In this document: piece after piece, positions 35,190 to 45,114 of the stretch | Layout of the letters: the number at the start of each line of letters is the position of its first letter | Numbering within the stretch: the stretch's first letter is position 1 | DNA from: Gordius sp. MW1 | Lineage: Eukaryota; Nematomorpha; Gordioida; Gordea; Gordiidae | Reading direction: 5' to 3' | Length of the DNA stretch: 64,000 nucleotides | NCBI GenBank assembly: GCA_964036665.1 | Contig: OZ038528.1 | Coordinates: forward strand, 1,612,001 to 1,676,000 | Notes under the pieces: model-generated | What the model saw: the letters and a program-made list of their open reading frames with translations, nothing else | Told to the model about the DNA's origin: nothing | Database searches by the model: none | Translations under genes and position numbers: made by a program

Positions 35190-37685
35190 TTAATCGATTC
35201 CGTATCTTTGCATCGGGTATTTAATTCGGGTCGACCGTCGTGGTAGTGTAGGTGAAGGTAGTCCAACTACGTCAGGATCGATCGGCAAACGGGGCGGGGA
35301 CGTAAGTGGTATCGTCGAAGATGTGGATGGTGGCGAGTTAAAAGGAAGGGTCGTAGATGGAAGAGTATTAATGGAGGGCGTCATAGGTGGTGTACGTGAA
35401 AAACTAGCTTGCTCCGTGCTGTAATCGTCAAATGGTGAATCATTTGCCAAGTCTGTAGAAGGAGAGGGGCAGGGCGTTGTCACCTGTGTAGGCAAGTCTT
35501 CTTCCATGATTGTATCCGATCGTTTCCTTATGTGGTCGCCATGTCTTTTCCACATCATACCTTCTTCTGTTTCGATTACGTAAGAAACGGGACCAAGTAT
35601 TTTACGAACGACTCCTTTGCACCACAATTTGTCACTACTTGTAAAATCTCTCACCCAGACTTTGTCACCGATTAAAAATTTTCTTCTAATAAAATTATCT
35701 TCTTCAAGTTCCCCTACCATCATGTGTGGTTTTAAAAAACTAAACAAACTTAAGGGGTGAATTTTGATTAACAAATCTGCTGGGGTAAAACCAGTTGTAG
35801 GATGGATAGTATTCCTGTAAGAAAACAAGAAATTAAATAATTTATCATTTTTAAAATTTTGCGACTTATATAGGAAATTTTTAAAGGTTCGAAGTAAACG
35901 TTCGGCTTCTCCATTAGAACGAGGGTGGTAAGGACTTGAATAAATGTTTCGAATATTATTTTTTTTGCAATATCCCTTGAATTCAGCACTTGTAAATTGT
36001 GGACCATTATCTGAAACAATGGAATTAGGTAGTCCGAAACGAGCAAATATCGATTCGAGGGCATTGATAGTGCACGATGCACTAATGCTGGTCATAGGGA
36101 ATATCTCTGGCCATTTGGTATATGCATCGACCAAAATTAGATAATAATAACCGTGAATAGAACCACAAAAATCTAAATGTAGCCTAGACCAAGGTTTACC
36201 AGGGTTTGTCCATTTTTGGGGAGCTAATTCTGGTGTTCCAGAAAACCACTCTTGGCAATTTTTACAATTATTAACGTAATTTTGGATGTCCTTATCGATA
36301 CCTGGATACCATAAATGTTGACGGGCTAGAATCCTAGAGCGGGTCATACCAGGATGGCCTAAATGGAGCATATATAAAATATCTTTTCTTAATTTTTGTG
36401 GAATGACCACCCTATATCCCCAGAAAAGGCATCCTTTTAGCGTTGTTAATTCTTTTTGGCGTTGATGGTACACGACTAGTTCCGATTCCACTTTTTTGGG
36501 CCAACCGTGAAGTACGTAATTATATACTTGTCCTAGAACAGGATCTTGACGGGTATGTCTGGCCACATCTGCCGATGTAATTGGTAATTGCTTAAATGTT
36601 TCTTCGTAAATAGCACAAATATCTCCCTCTTGAGATATTGTTTCGTCCGGAACAGCTAACCTTGAGAGCATATCTGCACGAGCGTTTTCTTTGGTATTCT
36701 TATATCTAATATTAAATTGGTACGGTGTTGTAAATAAAGCCCATCGTTGAAGTCGCGCCGATACAGCTTGAGGTACGTTTTTGGTTTGATTAAATATTGA
36801 TAATAGTGGTTTGTGGTCTGTTACTAGAGTGAAGGTTTGGCCATAAATGTATTCTCGAAATTTTTGAAATGCAAATATAATGGCTAACGCTTCTTTTTCA
36901 ATTTGGCTGTAATTTCTCTCCGCAGCGTTGAGTGTGCGCGAGGCAAAAGAAATGGGATGCTCGTACCCCTTAATTTCATGTGATAAAACGGCGCCGATAC
37001 CTTCCGCTGAAGCATCGGTGGAGAGTAGCAATGGTAATTGAGGATTAAAATGAACTAAAACAGGAGCATTAATTATTTTTTTCTTTATTTTATTAATGGC
37101 ATTTATACAATCTTGTGTCCAATTCCATTTCACTGATTTTCTTAATAATTTATACAACGGTTGTGCTAGAGTCGAAAAATTTTGTATAAACTTAGCATAA
37201 TAGGTAGCCATGCCTAAGAAAGATTGTAATTCTTTAATTGATGTAGGGTCAGGAGCATTTATAATTGCCTTAGTATTTTTGTTAGTTGTGTGAATTCCTT
37301 CCTCGTTTATTATATGTCCAAGATATTCAATTGATTTTTGTAAAAAATTACATTTTTCTCGTTTTAATTTTATATTAGCCTCATCCAATATTTTAAACAC
37401 TATTTCGAGATTTTTATTGTGATCCTCAATTGTTTTCCCAGACACGATAATGTCGTCTAAATAACATACTACACCATTAATGTTCCTAAATAATGAGTCT
37501 ATGAAGCGCTGAAATATCGCTGGGGCAGAAGCAATTCCGAATGGAAGTCGAGTATATTGAAAAAGTCCTCTGTGGGTATTAATTGTTAAAATATTTTGTG
37601 ATTTTTCAGTAATTTTAATTTGATAATAAGCTTCCTTTAGGTCTAATATGGAGAAATATCTAAAACCTGCTAATTTAGAAAACAA
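35190..37685 (-). CDS. pol: gypsy pol: RT (N-terminally truncated), RNase H, integrase
   Basis: Open frame of 831 codons from the first in-frame ATG; the frame is open further upstream and overlaps the preceding gag-protease frame. RT: LDLKEAY (14-20), LPFGIASAPAIFQ and the catalytic YLDD (75-78). RNase H: STDAS (222-226), Glu in QIEKEALAI (about 263), TDHKP (289-293). Integrase: zinc ligands His441/His444 and Cys474/Cys477, catalytic Asp in LHLDFCG (505), SDNGPQ (559) and Glu in NGEAER (593). A Ser/Thr/Pro-rich tail ends the protein. Between the upstream frame's LKKK and DLFSKLA the usual RT segment with the conserved Arg and first strand motifs, about 28 residues, is missing, so this RT is unlikely to work. 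Confidence 0.95.
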   Translation of the reverse strand: MFSKLAGFRYFSILDLKEAYYQIKITEKSQNILTINTHRGLFQYTRLPFGIASAPAIFQRFIDSLFRNINGVVCYLDDIIVSGKTIEDHNKNLEIVFKILDEANIKLKREKCNFLQKSIEYLGHIINEEGIHTTNKNTKAIINAPDPTSIKELQSFLGMATYYAKFIQNFSTLAQPLYKLLRKSVKWNWTQDCINAINKIKKKIINAPVLVHFNPQLPLLLSTDASAEGIGAVLSHEIKGYEHPISFASRTLNAAERNYSQIEKEALAIIFAFQKFREYIYGQTFTLVTDHKPLLSIFNQTKNVPQAVSARLQRWALFTTPYQFNIRYKNTKENARADMLSRLAVPDETISQEGDICAIYEETFKQLPITSADVARHTRQDPVLGQVYNYVLHGWPKKVESELVVYHQRQKELTTLKGCLFWGYRVVIPQKLRKDILYMLHLGHPGMTRSRILARQHLWYPGIDKDIQNYVNNCKNCQEWFSGTPELAPQKWTNPGKPWSRLHLDFCGSIHGYYYLILVDAYTKWPEIFPMTSISASCTINALESIFARFGLPNSIVSDNGPQFTSAEFKGYCKKNNIRNIYSSPYHPRSNGEAERLLRTFKNFLYKSQNFKNDKLFNFLFSYRNTIHPTTGFTPADLLIKIHPLSLFSFLKPHMMVGELEEDNFIRRKFLIGDKVWVRDFTSSDKLWCKGVVRKILGPVSYVIETEEGMMWKRHGDHIRKRSDTIMEEDLPTQVTTPCPSPSTDLANDSPFDDYSTEQASFSRTPPMTPSINTLPSTTLPFNSPPSTSSTIPLTSPPRLPIDPDVVGLPSPTLPRRSTRIKYPMQRYGID

Positions 37686-39010
37686 GTCTTTTTTTTAAGA
37701 ACAGTAACAATGGGCGCTGCATAGTCGGCATATTTTACAGATTTCAAAACCCCTTCATTAACTAGTCGGTCTAACTCCTTATCCACTTTTTCTTTAATAA
37801 AATAAGGGATTGGTCTGGGCCGAAAAAATTTAGGAGAGGATTCGGGTTTAAGTTTAAGTGTTGTATAAAAATCAATAACTCCGGTGGATTTATTATCAAA
37901 TAACGAAGAATATTTGTTAGTAATATCATTCAAATTATTGTAACAATTAACCATATTGATTGAAGAGGGAGTGGTATCATCTTTAATCCATTTATGTGCC
38001 AGTTGAATTAGGATATGGGGAAAATGTTGCAACCAATCGCGTCCTAATATGTTGTGGCCATGGCCTTCTGATACGATTAACGGCAATTTAAATCGTTTGC
38101 CATTTTCAGATACTGTCACCTCGGTTTTCCCTTTCGTTGGTATGGTTGTACCATTATAGCTCTTTAAGATAGTTTTGAGTGGAGAAACGTTCCGTACTAC
38201 AATGTTTCCTCCATTCACCATTGTCACTGATGACCCTGTATCAATTTCAAAATTAACATCTAGATCATTTACCTTTAATGTATAAGTGGGAAATGACGAA
38301 TATCCCTTCAAATAATTCACTTGATGATGCGTAACACTGCATTCGCTCTTGCATATTTTTCCAATGTGTCCCTTTTTTTGACATTTAAAACAAACTGCAG
38401 TTCGAAATTTACACATGGCCCGATTATGATTCCCCCCGCATGAATAACAATAATTTAAGGACCTGGGTTTTACCAAATGAATTGTTTCCGAATGATTCAA
38501 TAATTGCGATTGTAGTTCTGCCCTTTCCATGGCGCGAGAGGTGTCCAGCGCAATTTGCCATGTCAAATTTTCTATGCCTAAAAGGCGTTCAACAATCTTT
38601 GTTTTCTTTAATCCAGCTACAAACCTATCACGGAGGCTACTTTCAAGGTTCGATCCGAATTCGCAATGGATTGCCACCCCCTTTAATCTTGCTGTAAATG
38701 CATCGATGGTTTCATCATCCATTTGGGACAACTTATTAAATTTGTAGCGTTGTACGATTGGGTTTAATTTGGGAGAATAAAAGTTTTTTAGGGCTAAACA
38801 TAATTCTTCAAAAGGAAGGTTTGCAGGGTCCTGGGGGGCAATAAGGTTTGTAAGTAATTCGAAATTTTCGGTACCTATAACGGATAGAAATAAGGATTTT
38901 TTATCGCAACCGATAACATTGTGAAAATGGTTGAATTGTGACAAGTATAAGTCAAAACTATCGGTAGGATTATATTGATGGAATTGTATATTGGAATTCG
39001 ACCGCGCCAT
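37670..39010 (-). CDS. gag: gypsy gag-protease with start of RT
   Basis: 446 codons. Gag-like N-terminal part (1-185), then two zinc knuckles: C-x2-C-x3-H-x4-C at 188-200 and C-x2-C-x4-H-x4-C at 207-220. The aspartic protease has the active-site DTGSS at 257-261 and the flap-end ILGRDWL at 321-327. The linker leads into RT (FFRPRPIPYFIKEKV, AAPIVTVLKKK) and the frame stops ten codons later. The ATG is only one base after the 5' LTR. The pol frame is reached from here by a shift of one base at an A8 tract near 37690, which may be mutational. Confidence 0.93.
   Translation of the reverse strand: MARSNSNIQFHQYNPTDSFDLYLSQFNHFHNVIGCDKKSLFLSVIGTENFELLTNLIAPQDPANLPFEELCLALKNFYSPKLNPIVQRYKFNKLSQMDDETIDAFTARLKGVAIHCEFGSNLESSLRDRFVAGLKKTKIVERLLGIENLTWQIALDTSRAMERAELQSQLLNHSETIHLVKPRSLNYCYSCGGNHNRAMCKFRTAVCFKCQKKGHIGKICKSECSVTHHQVNYLKGYSSFPTYTLKVNDLDVNFEIDTGSSVTMVNGGNIVVRNVSPLKTILKSYNGTTIPTKGKTEVTVSENGKRFKLPLIVSEGHGHNILGRDWLQHFPHILIQLAHKWIKDDTTPSSINMVNCYNNLNDITNKYSSLFDNKSTGVIDFYTTLKLKPESSPKFFRPRPIPYFIKEKVDKELDRLVNEGVLKSVKYADYAAPIVTVLKKKTCFLN
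38993..39009 (-). promoter_or_regulatory. tRNA primer binding site overlapping the gag start
   Basis: TGGCGCGGTCGAATTCC begins three bases after the 5' LTR on the minus strand. It starts with TGG, complementary to a tRNA 3' CCA, and carries GGTCGAATTC, resembling the complement of a T-arm. The first two bases are also the UG of the gag ATG. The tRNA species was not identified. Confidence 0.65.
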
Positions 39011-39011
39011 A

Positions 39012-39292
39012 TTTTATAGCGTAATAAAATGCGTAAGAAAGGGAAAAAATCCAAGAATGCATTTATGCGATAATTTGGTAATATATAGGAAAAAGCGTGG
39101 GAATAATAATGTACTTAATTACAATAATGAATGCGAACTCAAATCATGGTGAGAGTGTGGGAAAGTAACTAATGATATTATAACTAATGGGTGAGAGTGT
39201 GGGAGTATTAACTAAAAAGGAAAAGCACTAATGAGTTAATTTGAGTATGGGAAAAGGCTTAATTTGAGTATGGGAAAAGGCGAGCTACAGCA
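39012..39292 (-). repeat. 5' LTR of the gypsy element
   Basis: 281 bp, same length and, by eye, same sequence as 34898-35178. It should hold promoter and poly(A) signals of the element; no TATA position is assigned. Confidence 0.93.
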
Positions 39293-41479
39293 ATTTGGAT
39301 CATCATAGATTGCTTTGCTTATGCAACGGTAAAAACAATTACCGTCGCCTTCGACTTCAAAAACCCCAAAATTGGGTTCTAATTTCTTCGGAGGTTGGGT
39401 TTGATGGCCAATTGGGCATGTATAACCCAATCTAAAAAATAATTATTAATAATTTAATCGCCGTTATACATTAAATTACCTAGCCATAGCCCTTTCATTC
39501 CAGGAAACGTCTGGCAAAATAAACGATAGCTTAAATTCCACTATCGACGACTTGTAAATTACGTCTATAAAATATTTAATTTTATAATAATATAAAAAGC
39601 AATATAATATCCTATGTTTTAATTATTTTTTTACCATCATCATGCGTCAACTTAGCGATTTCCCCTATATTTCTATCATTTTCGGCTCCTATAGAATTTA
39701 TAAAAAGATGTAATATAAAAATCCAACATAAAATTCACATCTTAGATGGCTTTTTTTGGCTACAATAAAATGGGTTACAAGTTCTATAAATATTAAACAT
39801 AATCTGTTGAACGTTATAAAGGTTCATTTAGCTACCTGTTCCTTTTATCAAAGAATCAGATTTGGTCCAAAGGTGGCTAGGCAAATCTTTTATATTTTAT
39901 TAATATATATGTAATATTAAATACCCGCATCCAAATTTTGTCTAAATTTCTTGAGAGAACTCCCGTGAATTTTTTTTTAAGCTTTGCCCTGACATGTTTT
40001 CAAGTGAATATGTACCTTAATAATAATAAATAATATAACTTATCTCATACCTTTGAAATTATCGACATTTTATAGGGCCCCAACCAAGAAGGCGCCGTTT
40101 TATCTCCCTTCCTATCGGCCCTTCTAAGGTTGTAACCGAGTACAACATCCCCTTTTTTAAAGGCATAAGACGTTTTATGCCTTTTTCCGTATGATTTTTT
40201 TTGCACTTGTTGTGCCTTAATGACGAGCCATTGAGGCTACCGCGTCAGCATTAATACCCGATTCAGAGGGGACCTCTACCGCAACCTTTTTAGGCTCGGC
40301 AGCTATTTCCATATCGCTCTTTAAAACTCGCCTGGCGTATCTAATAGATATAAAAAAGAAAATTGGTGTTATGACATGATTTGTTAATACCTATTAAACA
40401 TCAAGAAAAAAGGTGCCATCTTCGTTGATCCCTGAACCGCGGTGTTCAGGGAATAGATCACGCCAGGCAACGCTCTCTCCCAACGCTCACAGTTACCGTC
40501 CAGGACTTTATTGAGACTCGTCAATATAGTCCTGTTCATCCGCTCGACCAAACCATTGGCCTGGGGATGATAAGCTGTGGTTATCCTCTGATGTACACCT
40601 GCCATAGTGTACATCTCCTGGGTAAAAGAATTCACAAATTCCCTACCCTGATCATTGATTACAGCCTATTAAAAATGGTTTATTATTACATCATATTTGC
40701 ATTATAATATACCTCGGGAAACCCATATTCAAAAAAAAATTGTATAAGGTGATCCCCCACCTCTTGCATTGTATGGCTTTTCAATGCTCTAGCTACTACA
40801 TGCTTTGTAAAGTAGTCAATGACTACTAGAAAGCAGCAATAACCTACCGAACTGGGTCGCATGTTGCATAAATCCATCCCAACAAGTCGCCATGGCGATG
40901 AAGGGATGGATACAGGATGCAAGAGAGGGGTAGCCTTATCAATTTTTCCAGAGTGCTTTTGGCACATACTGCAACCATTGATATAGGCTGTCACATCCTC
41001 AGATAAATGTGGCCACCAATAGCTATTTATAATAAATTATTTAATTTGCTAACAATTAAACTAATACTTTTCAGTGATCTTGGCCCTTGTGCGATTGATG
41101 CCAAGATGTGACCATAGGCTTTGTCCTACGATGGTTCCCTCAGTACCATTGTGATACAAACTAAGTAATTGTTTTTTTTCTTCGGGTTCTGTAACAACCC
41201 TAAACCACTTATCTAACAAAATAAAATATGCTTCATATTTAATACCTCTTTTTTGGCCACAAAATGTAGCTGCCCTCCTAACATACAACAAATTTTCTTC
41301 TAATTTGTATTTTTTTGTCTTTTCAAGGAAATAGAATTTTTGTCTATTGGTAAGGTTTGCTGAAATAGTCCCATTTTTCATATAATTTATAATCTCAATA
41401 AAACTATATTCCTCCATTCTATTAAATAAAAATTGATCAAAGTATAAATTAAGTAGTTTAATATTTATAATATTAGGGA

Positions 41480-42005
41480 CTTATAAGGCATACATCTAAA
41501 AAGGTAAATAACAAACTTTTGCATTAGCTTATATTTATATAATCTTAGGAACTTACTTATTACAAAATACAAAATACTACAATTTCAACAATTATAAAGG
41601 CATACATCTAAAAAGGTAAATAACAAACTTTTGCATTATTAGCTTATATTTATAATCTTAGGAACTTACTTATTACAAGATACAAAGTTTACTACAATTT
41701 CAACAATTATAGAAGCATACACCTAAAAAGGTAAATAACAAACTTTTACATTAGCTTATATTTATAATCTTTGGAACTTACTTATTACAAAATACAAAGT
41801 TTACTACAATTTTAACAATTATAGAAGCATACATCTAAAAAGGTAAATAACAAACTTTTGCATTAGCTTATATTTATAATCTTAGGAACTTACTTATTAC
41901 AAAATACAAAGTTTACTAAAATTTCAACAATTATAGAAGCATACATCTAAAAAGGTAAATAACAAACTTTTAGTTTATATTTATAATCTTAGGAACTTAC
42001 TTATT
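41480..42005. repeat. Minisatellite, about five copies of a roughly 112-bp unit
   Basis: Units begin near 41481, 41591, 41706, 41819 and 41930 and contain GCATACATCTAAAAAGGTAA, ATAACAAACTTTTGCATTAG and AGGAACTTACTTATTACAAA. They are very similar to one another, so the array is young. It lies 60 bp upstream of the integrase start codon and may be a subterminal array of the Ginger-type element, though no terminal inverted repeat was found. Confidence 0.85.
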
Positions 42006-42158
42006 ACAAAATTAAAAAATTATATTGGTAAAAAAGTGTAAAAATTACGTGATCTCAAATGAATGTCATTACGTAAAATAAAATGTATGTTTTTCTGAAA
42101 TTTGAACCAATCATGTTACTCAAAAAATAACGTGATTGACAAAACAAGTACTTTTTTC

Positions 42159-42571
42159 CAGGGGTTTGAACCCGCCCAAAAAAAAATCGGGTTCGTGTTC
42201 GGTTTAAGGAATTGGGTTCGGGTACAGGTTCGGGTTCAAGAAATTTTATTATACTAAATACTTACAAATAATTCTTGAGATAATTAGTATTGATTAATGA
42301 ATGAAAAATGCCGGAAACATAAAAATATTGAAATTAAAATCATAAGGTTTTCTTTGTTTCGTTACATTGTCATGATAGAGAAAACTGAGATATTTAATTC
42401 ACATTATATTTTTGAATTAAAAACCCGAACCCGAACCCTTTTTTGTATTTATCGGGTTCGGGTTCGTTAAGGGTATTTTCAAAAATGGGCTCGGGTTTGG
42501 GTTCAGGTTCTGTAAATCATCGGGTTTTACCCGGTTCGGGTTCACGGGTTCGGGTTAGGGACAAACCCCTG
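42159..42571. mobile_element. Non-autonomous hAT-type element with GGGTTCGG repeats
   Basis: 413 bp with ends CAGGGGTTTG / CAAACCCCTG and a perfect 8-bp target duplication CTTTTTTC (42151-42158, 42572-42579). Rich in GGGTTCGGGTTC words in both orientations near its two ends. Non-coding. Confidence 0.9.
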
Positions 42572-42796
42572 CTTTTTTCGTGTTTTCAACGAATGTGGAG
42601 GCGTGATTGACGATTACGCGATCTTAAAAGCTACGTCATCTCATACGCTACACCGGCAAACGTTGTTTTGCTATATACTTTATTTCTAAAAAATGCTATT
42701 AGTGTGTGGGGATGTGGTTATGATTGAAATAGGAATGGCGCGTTGTGACAATTATGGCCTATAAAATGACAATACACTAATCATTTAATATCCTTT

Positions 42797-43075
42797 CATA
42801 GACTAATAGACTGCTCATCTTTTATATATTGACGCATCCAAAGTGTTGCAAACGACCGCCATTTTGATTAGTGAAGTAGAGTTTGTATAGCGATGGATTG
42901 CATTGGACAATAATCATTGATCTTATAGCATGAAACAACCCATTTTAATCATTATAGCGAATTTAAAAATTTATCAAACCATATAAACTGGCCAAAATTC
43001 ATGTTTCACTTTTCAAAATGGCTGCCAAAATGGGGAACACTTTTTAAAAGGGCATGAGCAGTCTATTAGTCTATG
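42797..43075. mobile_element. CATAGACTA MITE, complete
   Basis: 279 bp with inverted ends CATAGACTAATAGACTGCTC and its complement, and a perfect 8-bp target duplication TATCCTTT (42789-42796, 43076-43083). A single end of the same family is at 15363-15427. Non-coding. Confidence 0.9.
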
Positions 43076-43477
43076 TATCCTTTACACTCTATCAAATTAG
43101 CAAATATGTTCCACATGAAAAATCTATGGAACACATGCGATATGTTTATATATAATTAAATATTACATTTGCATCAGCTCCAATATAGGCGATTTTGAAT
43201 CTAGAATTAAAAAAGCGAATGCATGTTAAAACATATCCGCGTCTTAATACGAGGGTCACGTCATTTTTGTTTTGTTTTTTTGCTCATAAAACAAATATTT
43301 ATCCTTTAAATACGCTTATTAATGCATATTTATATGGTAACTAAACTAAAATTGTTGATTCCACGACTTGTATACTGCATATTTAGACAAACAAAAATAT
43401 GGCGCTTTGAAGTTGAATCGTATATTAAGACAGGCCCTTAGTCATATTTTATAGTGCCAAACGATGTCTCTTTGTGG

Positions 43478-44414
43478 TAGAGTCCTGCATGGGCCAGTAA
43501 ACCCATCAACCCGCCCAGCCCTCGAGGAAAAAAATATTTTAATGGGCTGGGTTAAATAAATAATATATTTTAATGGGCTGGGTTGGGCCTAAATAAATTT
43601 GATGGGCTGGGCTGAGAATTGTTGAATAATAAAAATTTAATTTTAAAATAAATATATTAATTCAAATTCTAATTAAGTTTTGCAATTCTAAATAATTAAC
43701 ATCCGTCGCTTCGCATTTTACTAATTTATTTTATTCTCATGTTAAAACCGCCAACTTTTAAATATATTGATAACGACAATGCTAAAAGCACGTCAAATAT
43801 ATGGAAAGTATTTATGTTGGAAGTAGGAGATAACAACAAACCAACAGGAAAAGTTAGATGCAGGCTCTGTAATGCTATCTATAGTCATAACGTCAAAATA
43901 GGTAAAACAAGATTGACTATTAAATCCAATATATATTTTAATATAAACTTTTTTTCGGTACAAGTCATTTAAGGAGGCATGCTTGTGCTAAAAATAAGGA
44001 TGAAAGAAATGACCAAAACATACTTGTATCATGTATCCAAAGGCTCCCATCAAAAAAGATGAGGCAAGATGCTATTAAAGAACTTATATATCTTTGCCAT
44101 GATATGAGGTCGTTTGAATCAATTAATGGTGAGGGCTTTTAAATATTTTAAAGGAGAACCAATGGAAATTGAATTATTAAAAGATGGAATAGATGATTAA
44201 TTTGTATAATTTTATTGTATTTTAATATATATCTAATATGCAAATAAATATATTTATACATTGTAAAGTGTGAATTAAGTTTAGGAAGAAAAAATATTTA
44301 AGATGAACTGGGCTGGGTTTTGTTAGGCATGGGCTGGGCTTAAAATAAAGTTTGTGAGCTTGGGCTGGGTCGACCTGAACATGGGTTGGGTTGCCCGGCC
44401 CATGCAGGACTCTA
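43478..44414. mobile_element. hAT element with transposase remnant
   Basis: 937 bp with inverted ends TAGAGTCCTGCATGGGCC / GGCCCATGCAGGACTCTA and 8-bp flanks CTTTGTGG (43470-43477) and ATTTGTGG (44415-44422), a 7-of-8 duplication. GGGCTGGG-rich subterminal repeats lie at both ends. A transposase remnant is inside. Much shorter than an autonomous hAT, so internally deleted. Confidence 0.9.
43739..44160 (+). pseudogene. hAT transposase N-terminal remnant (BED zinc finger)
   Basis: The first frame (from ATG 43739) reads SNIWKVF, then KVRCRLCNAIYS, the W..F ... C..C layout of a BED zinc finger that binds transposon ends. The expected His ligands fall after a stop; a second frame from about 43966 continues with RRHACAK and KKMRQDAIKELIY, typical downstream hAT sequence. 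No catalytic DDE part or dimerisation domain remains. A one- or two-base frameshift or a short intron separates the two frames. Confidence 0.7.
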
Positions 44415-44467
44415 ATTTGTGGCTTAGATTTGGGCACACCATGCTTTTCCCACGGACACCTATACGT

Positions 44468-44545
44468 GGCATGCATGGGCATAGCGGGGGTGGCAGGGAG
44501 AGGCGGCTGCCCCCTCTGTCTTTTAATAAAAATAAAATTATTTTT
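44468..44545. mobile_element. Family C fragment
   Basis: CATGGGCATAGCGGGGGTGGCAGG and GGCGGCTGCCCCCTCTGTC match the left portion of family C copies at 50.1 and 51.6 kb. Right end absent. Confidence 0.5.
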
Positions 44546-44613
44546 TAAGCCCAGGTGCATTTGCTCATGCAAGTTTAATAGCTACAACAAAAACTGTTTC
44601 GCCTAATTATAGT

Positions 44614-44745
44614 AGAGACCTGCATGGGTGACCCGAAACCTGACTCGACCCAGACCCGAGTCAGGTTGGATTCGGGTTGGGTCGGGTTTGGTTAAAATTT
44701 TTAATTTCTTATGGTCTGGTCGGGATGGATTTAAAGTGTCGGGTT
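44614..44745. mobile_element. hAT-type terminal fragment (TAGAGACCTGCATGGG)
   Basis: TAGAGACCTGCATGGGTGAC followed by CCCGA/GGGTCGGGTTTGG words resembles the ends of the 43478-44414 element. The possible partner end TGCAGGTTTCTA is at about 47250-47263, but the flanks do not match well. Confidence 0.5.
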
Positions 44746-45114
44746 AAAGGTTATGAACCTTACATTAAAAAATACATGGGACAAATTTATTAATTAAATG
44801 CTATTATGTATAATTTGCAATTAACATCTAAATGTATAAATGCAGATACTTAATTCATTAAATCAATTTTTTGAATCTGATTGTTTATATTGCACGCAAA
44901 TTTGTATATGACTCGCGAAAGTTAAAATATATTAACGAAATAATATTTTTAAATTGTATTTAATTAGTGTGAAGTGGTAATTCATTGTTAATCTAAACTG
45001 CATAAATATACATTCATTAAACAAAATAAAAGTAAGTTTAAATTTATAAAATTGTTCAATTGCAAAACTGTATATTTCAAATTGATTGCGACCCTATATT
45101 GGAGGATATGTTAA

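Larger units (their letters stand above)
34898..39292 (-). mobile_element. Ty3/gypsy LTR retrotransposon, full length, defective
   Basis: 4395 bp, minus strand, with two 281-bp LTRs (39012-39292 upstream, 34898-35178 downstream) and a 5-bp target duplication ATTTG (34893-34897, 39293-39297). Internal order is gag, protease, RT, RNase H, integrase, the gypsy order; there is no envelope gene. The LTRs looked identical when read side by side, implying a recent insertion. The host site is the OTU exon of the Ginger-type gene. Coding is disabled by a frameshift plus a gap in the N-terminal RT. Confidence 0.95.
34573..41417 (-). pseudogene. Ginger-type integrase + OTU protease transposon gene, split by a gypsy element
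   Basis: Minus-strand spliced gene. Integrase exons: 41417-41068, 41022-40713, 40665-40391, 40340-40051, then a weak exon near 40015-39918. The introns between the first four exons are only 45-50 nt. The product has a His/Cys zinc region (LYHNG.., SHLGINRT, CSMCQKH), catalytic D (VGMDLC), D (INDQGREF) and E (HPQANGLVERMN), and a C-terminal GPY/F motif (SWLGPYKM). Further exons 39688-39635, 39564-39480 and 39431-39293 follow in phase and run into an OTU cysteine-protease domain: Cys box VEGDGNCFYRC, then after the gypsy insertion AEYIISHKLNI and FNISIHVI, and the His box NHFNF near 34590. Integrase with introns and GPY/F fits Ginger1 DNA transposons. Breaks: a one-base frameshift near 40220, another at an A9 tract near 39975, one in the OTU near 34690, and the gypsy insertion. 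Element ends were not found. Integrase and OTU may be one protein or two. Confidence 0.8.

Noticed and set aside
41480-42005. CRISPR-like array
   Set aside because: The units are contiguous tandem copies without distinct spacers, in a eukaryotic genome.
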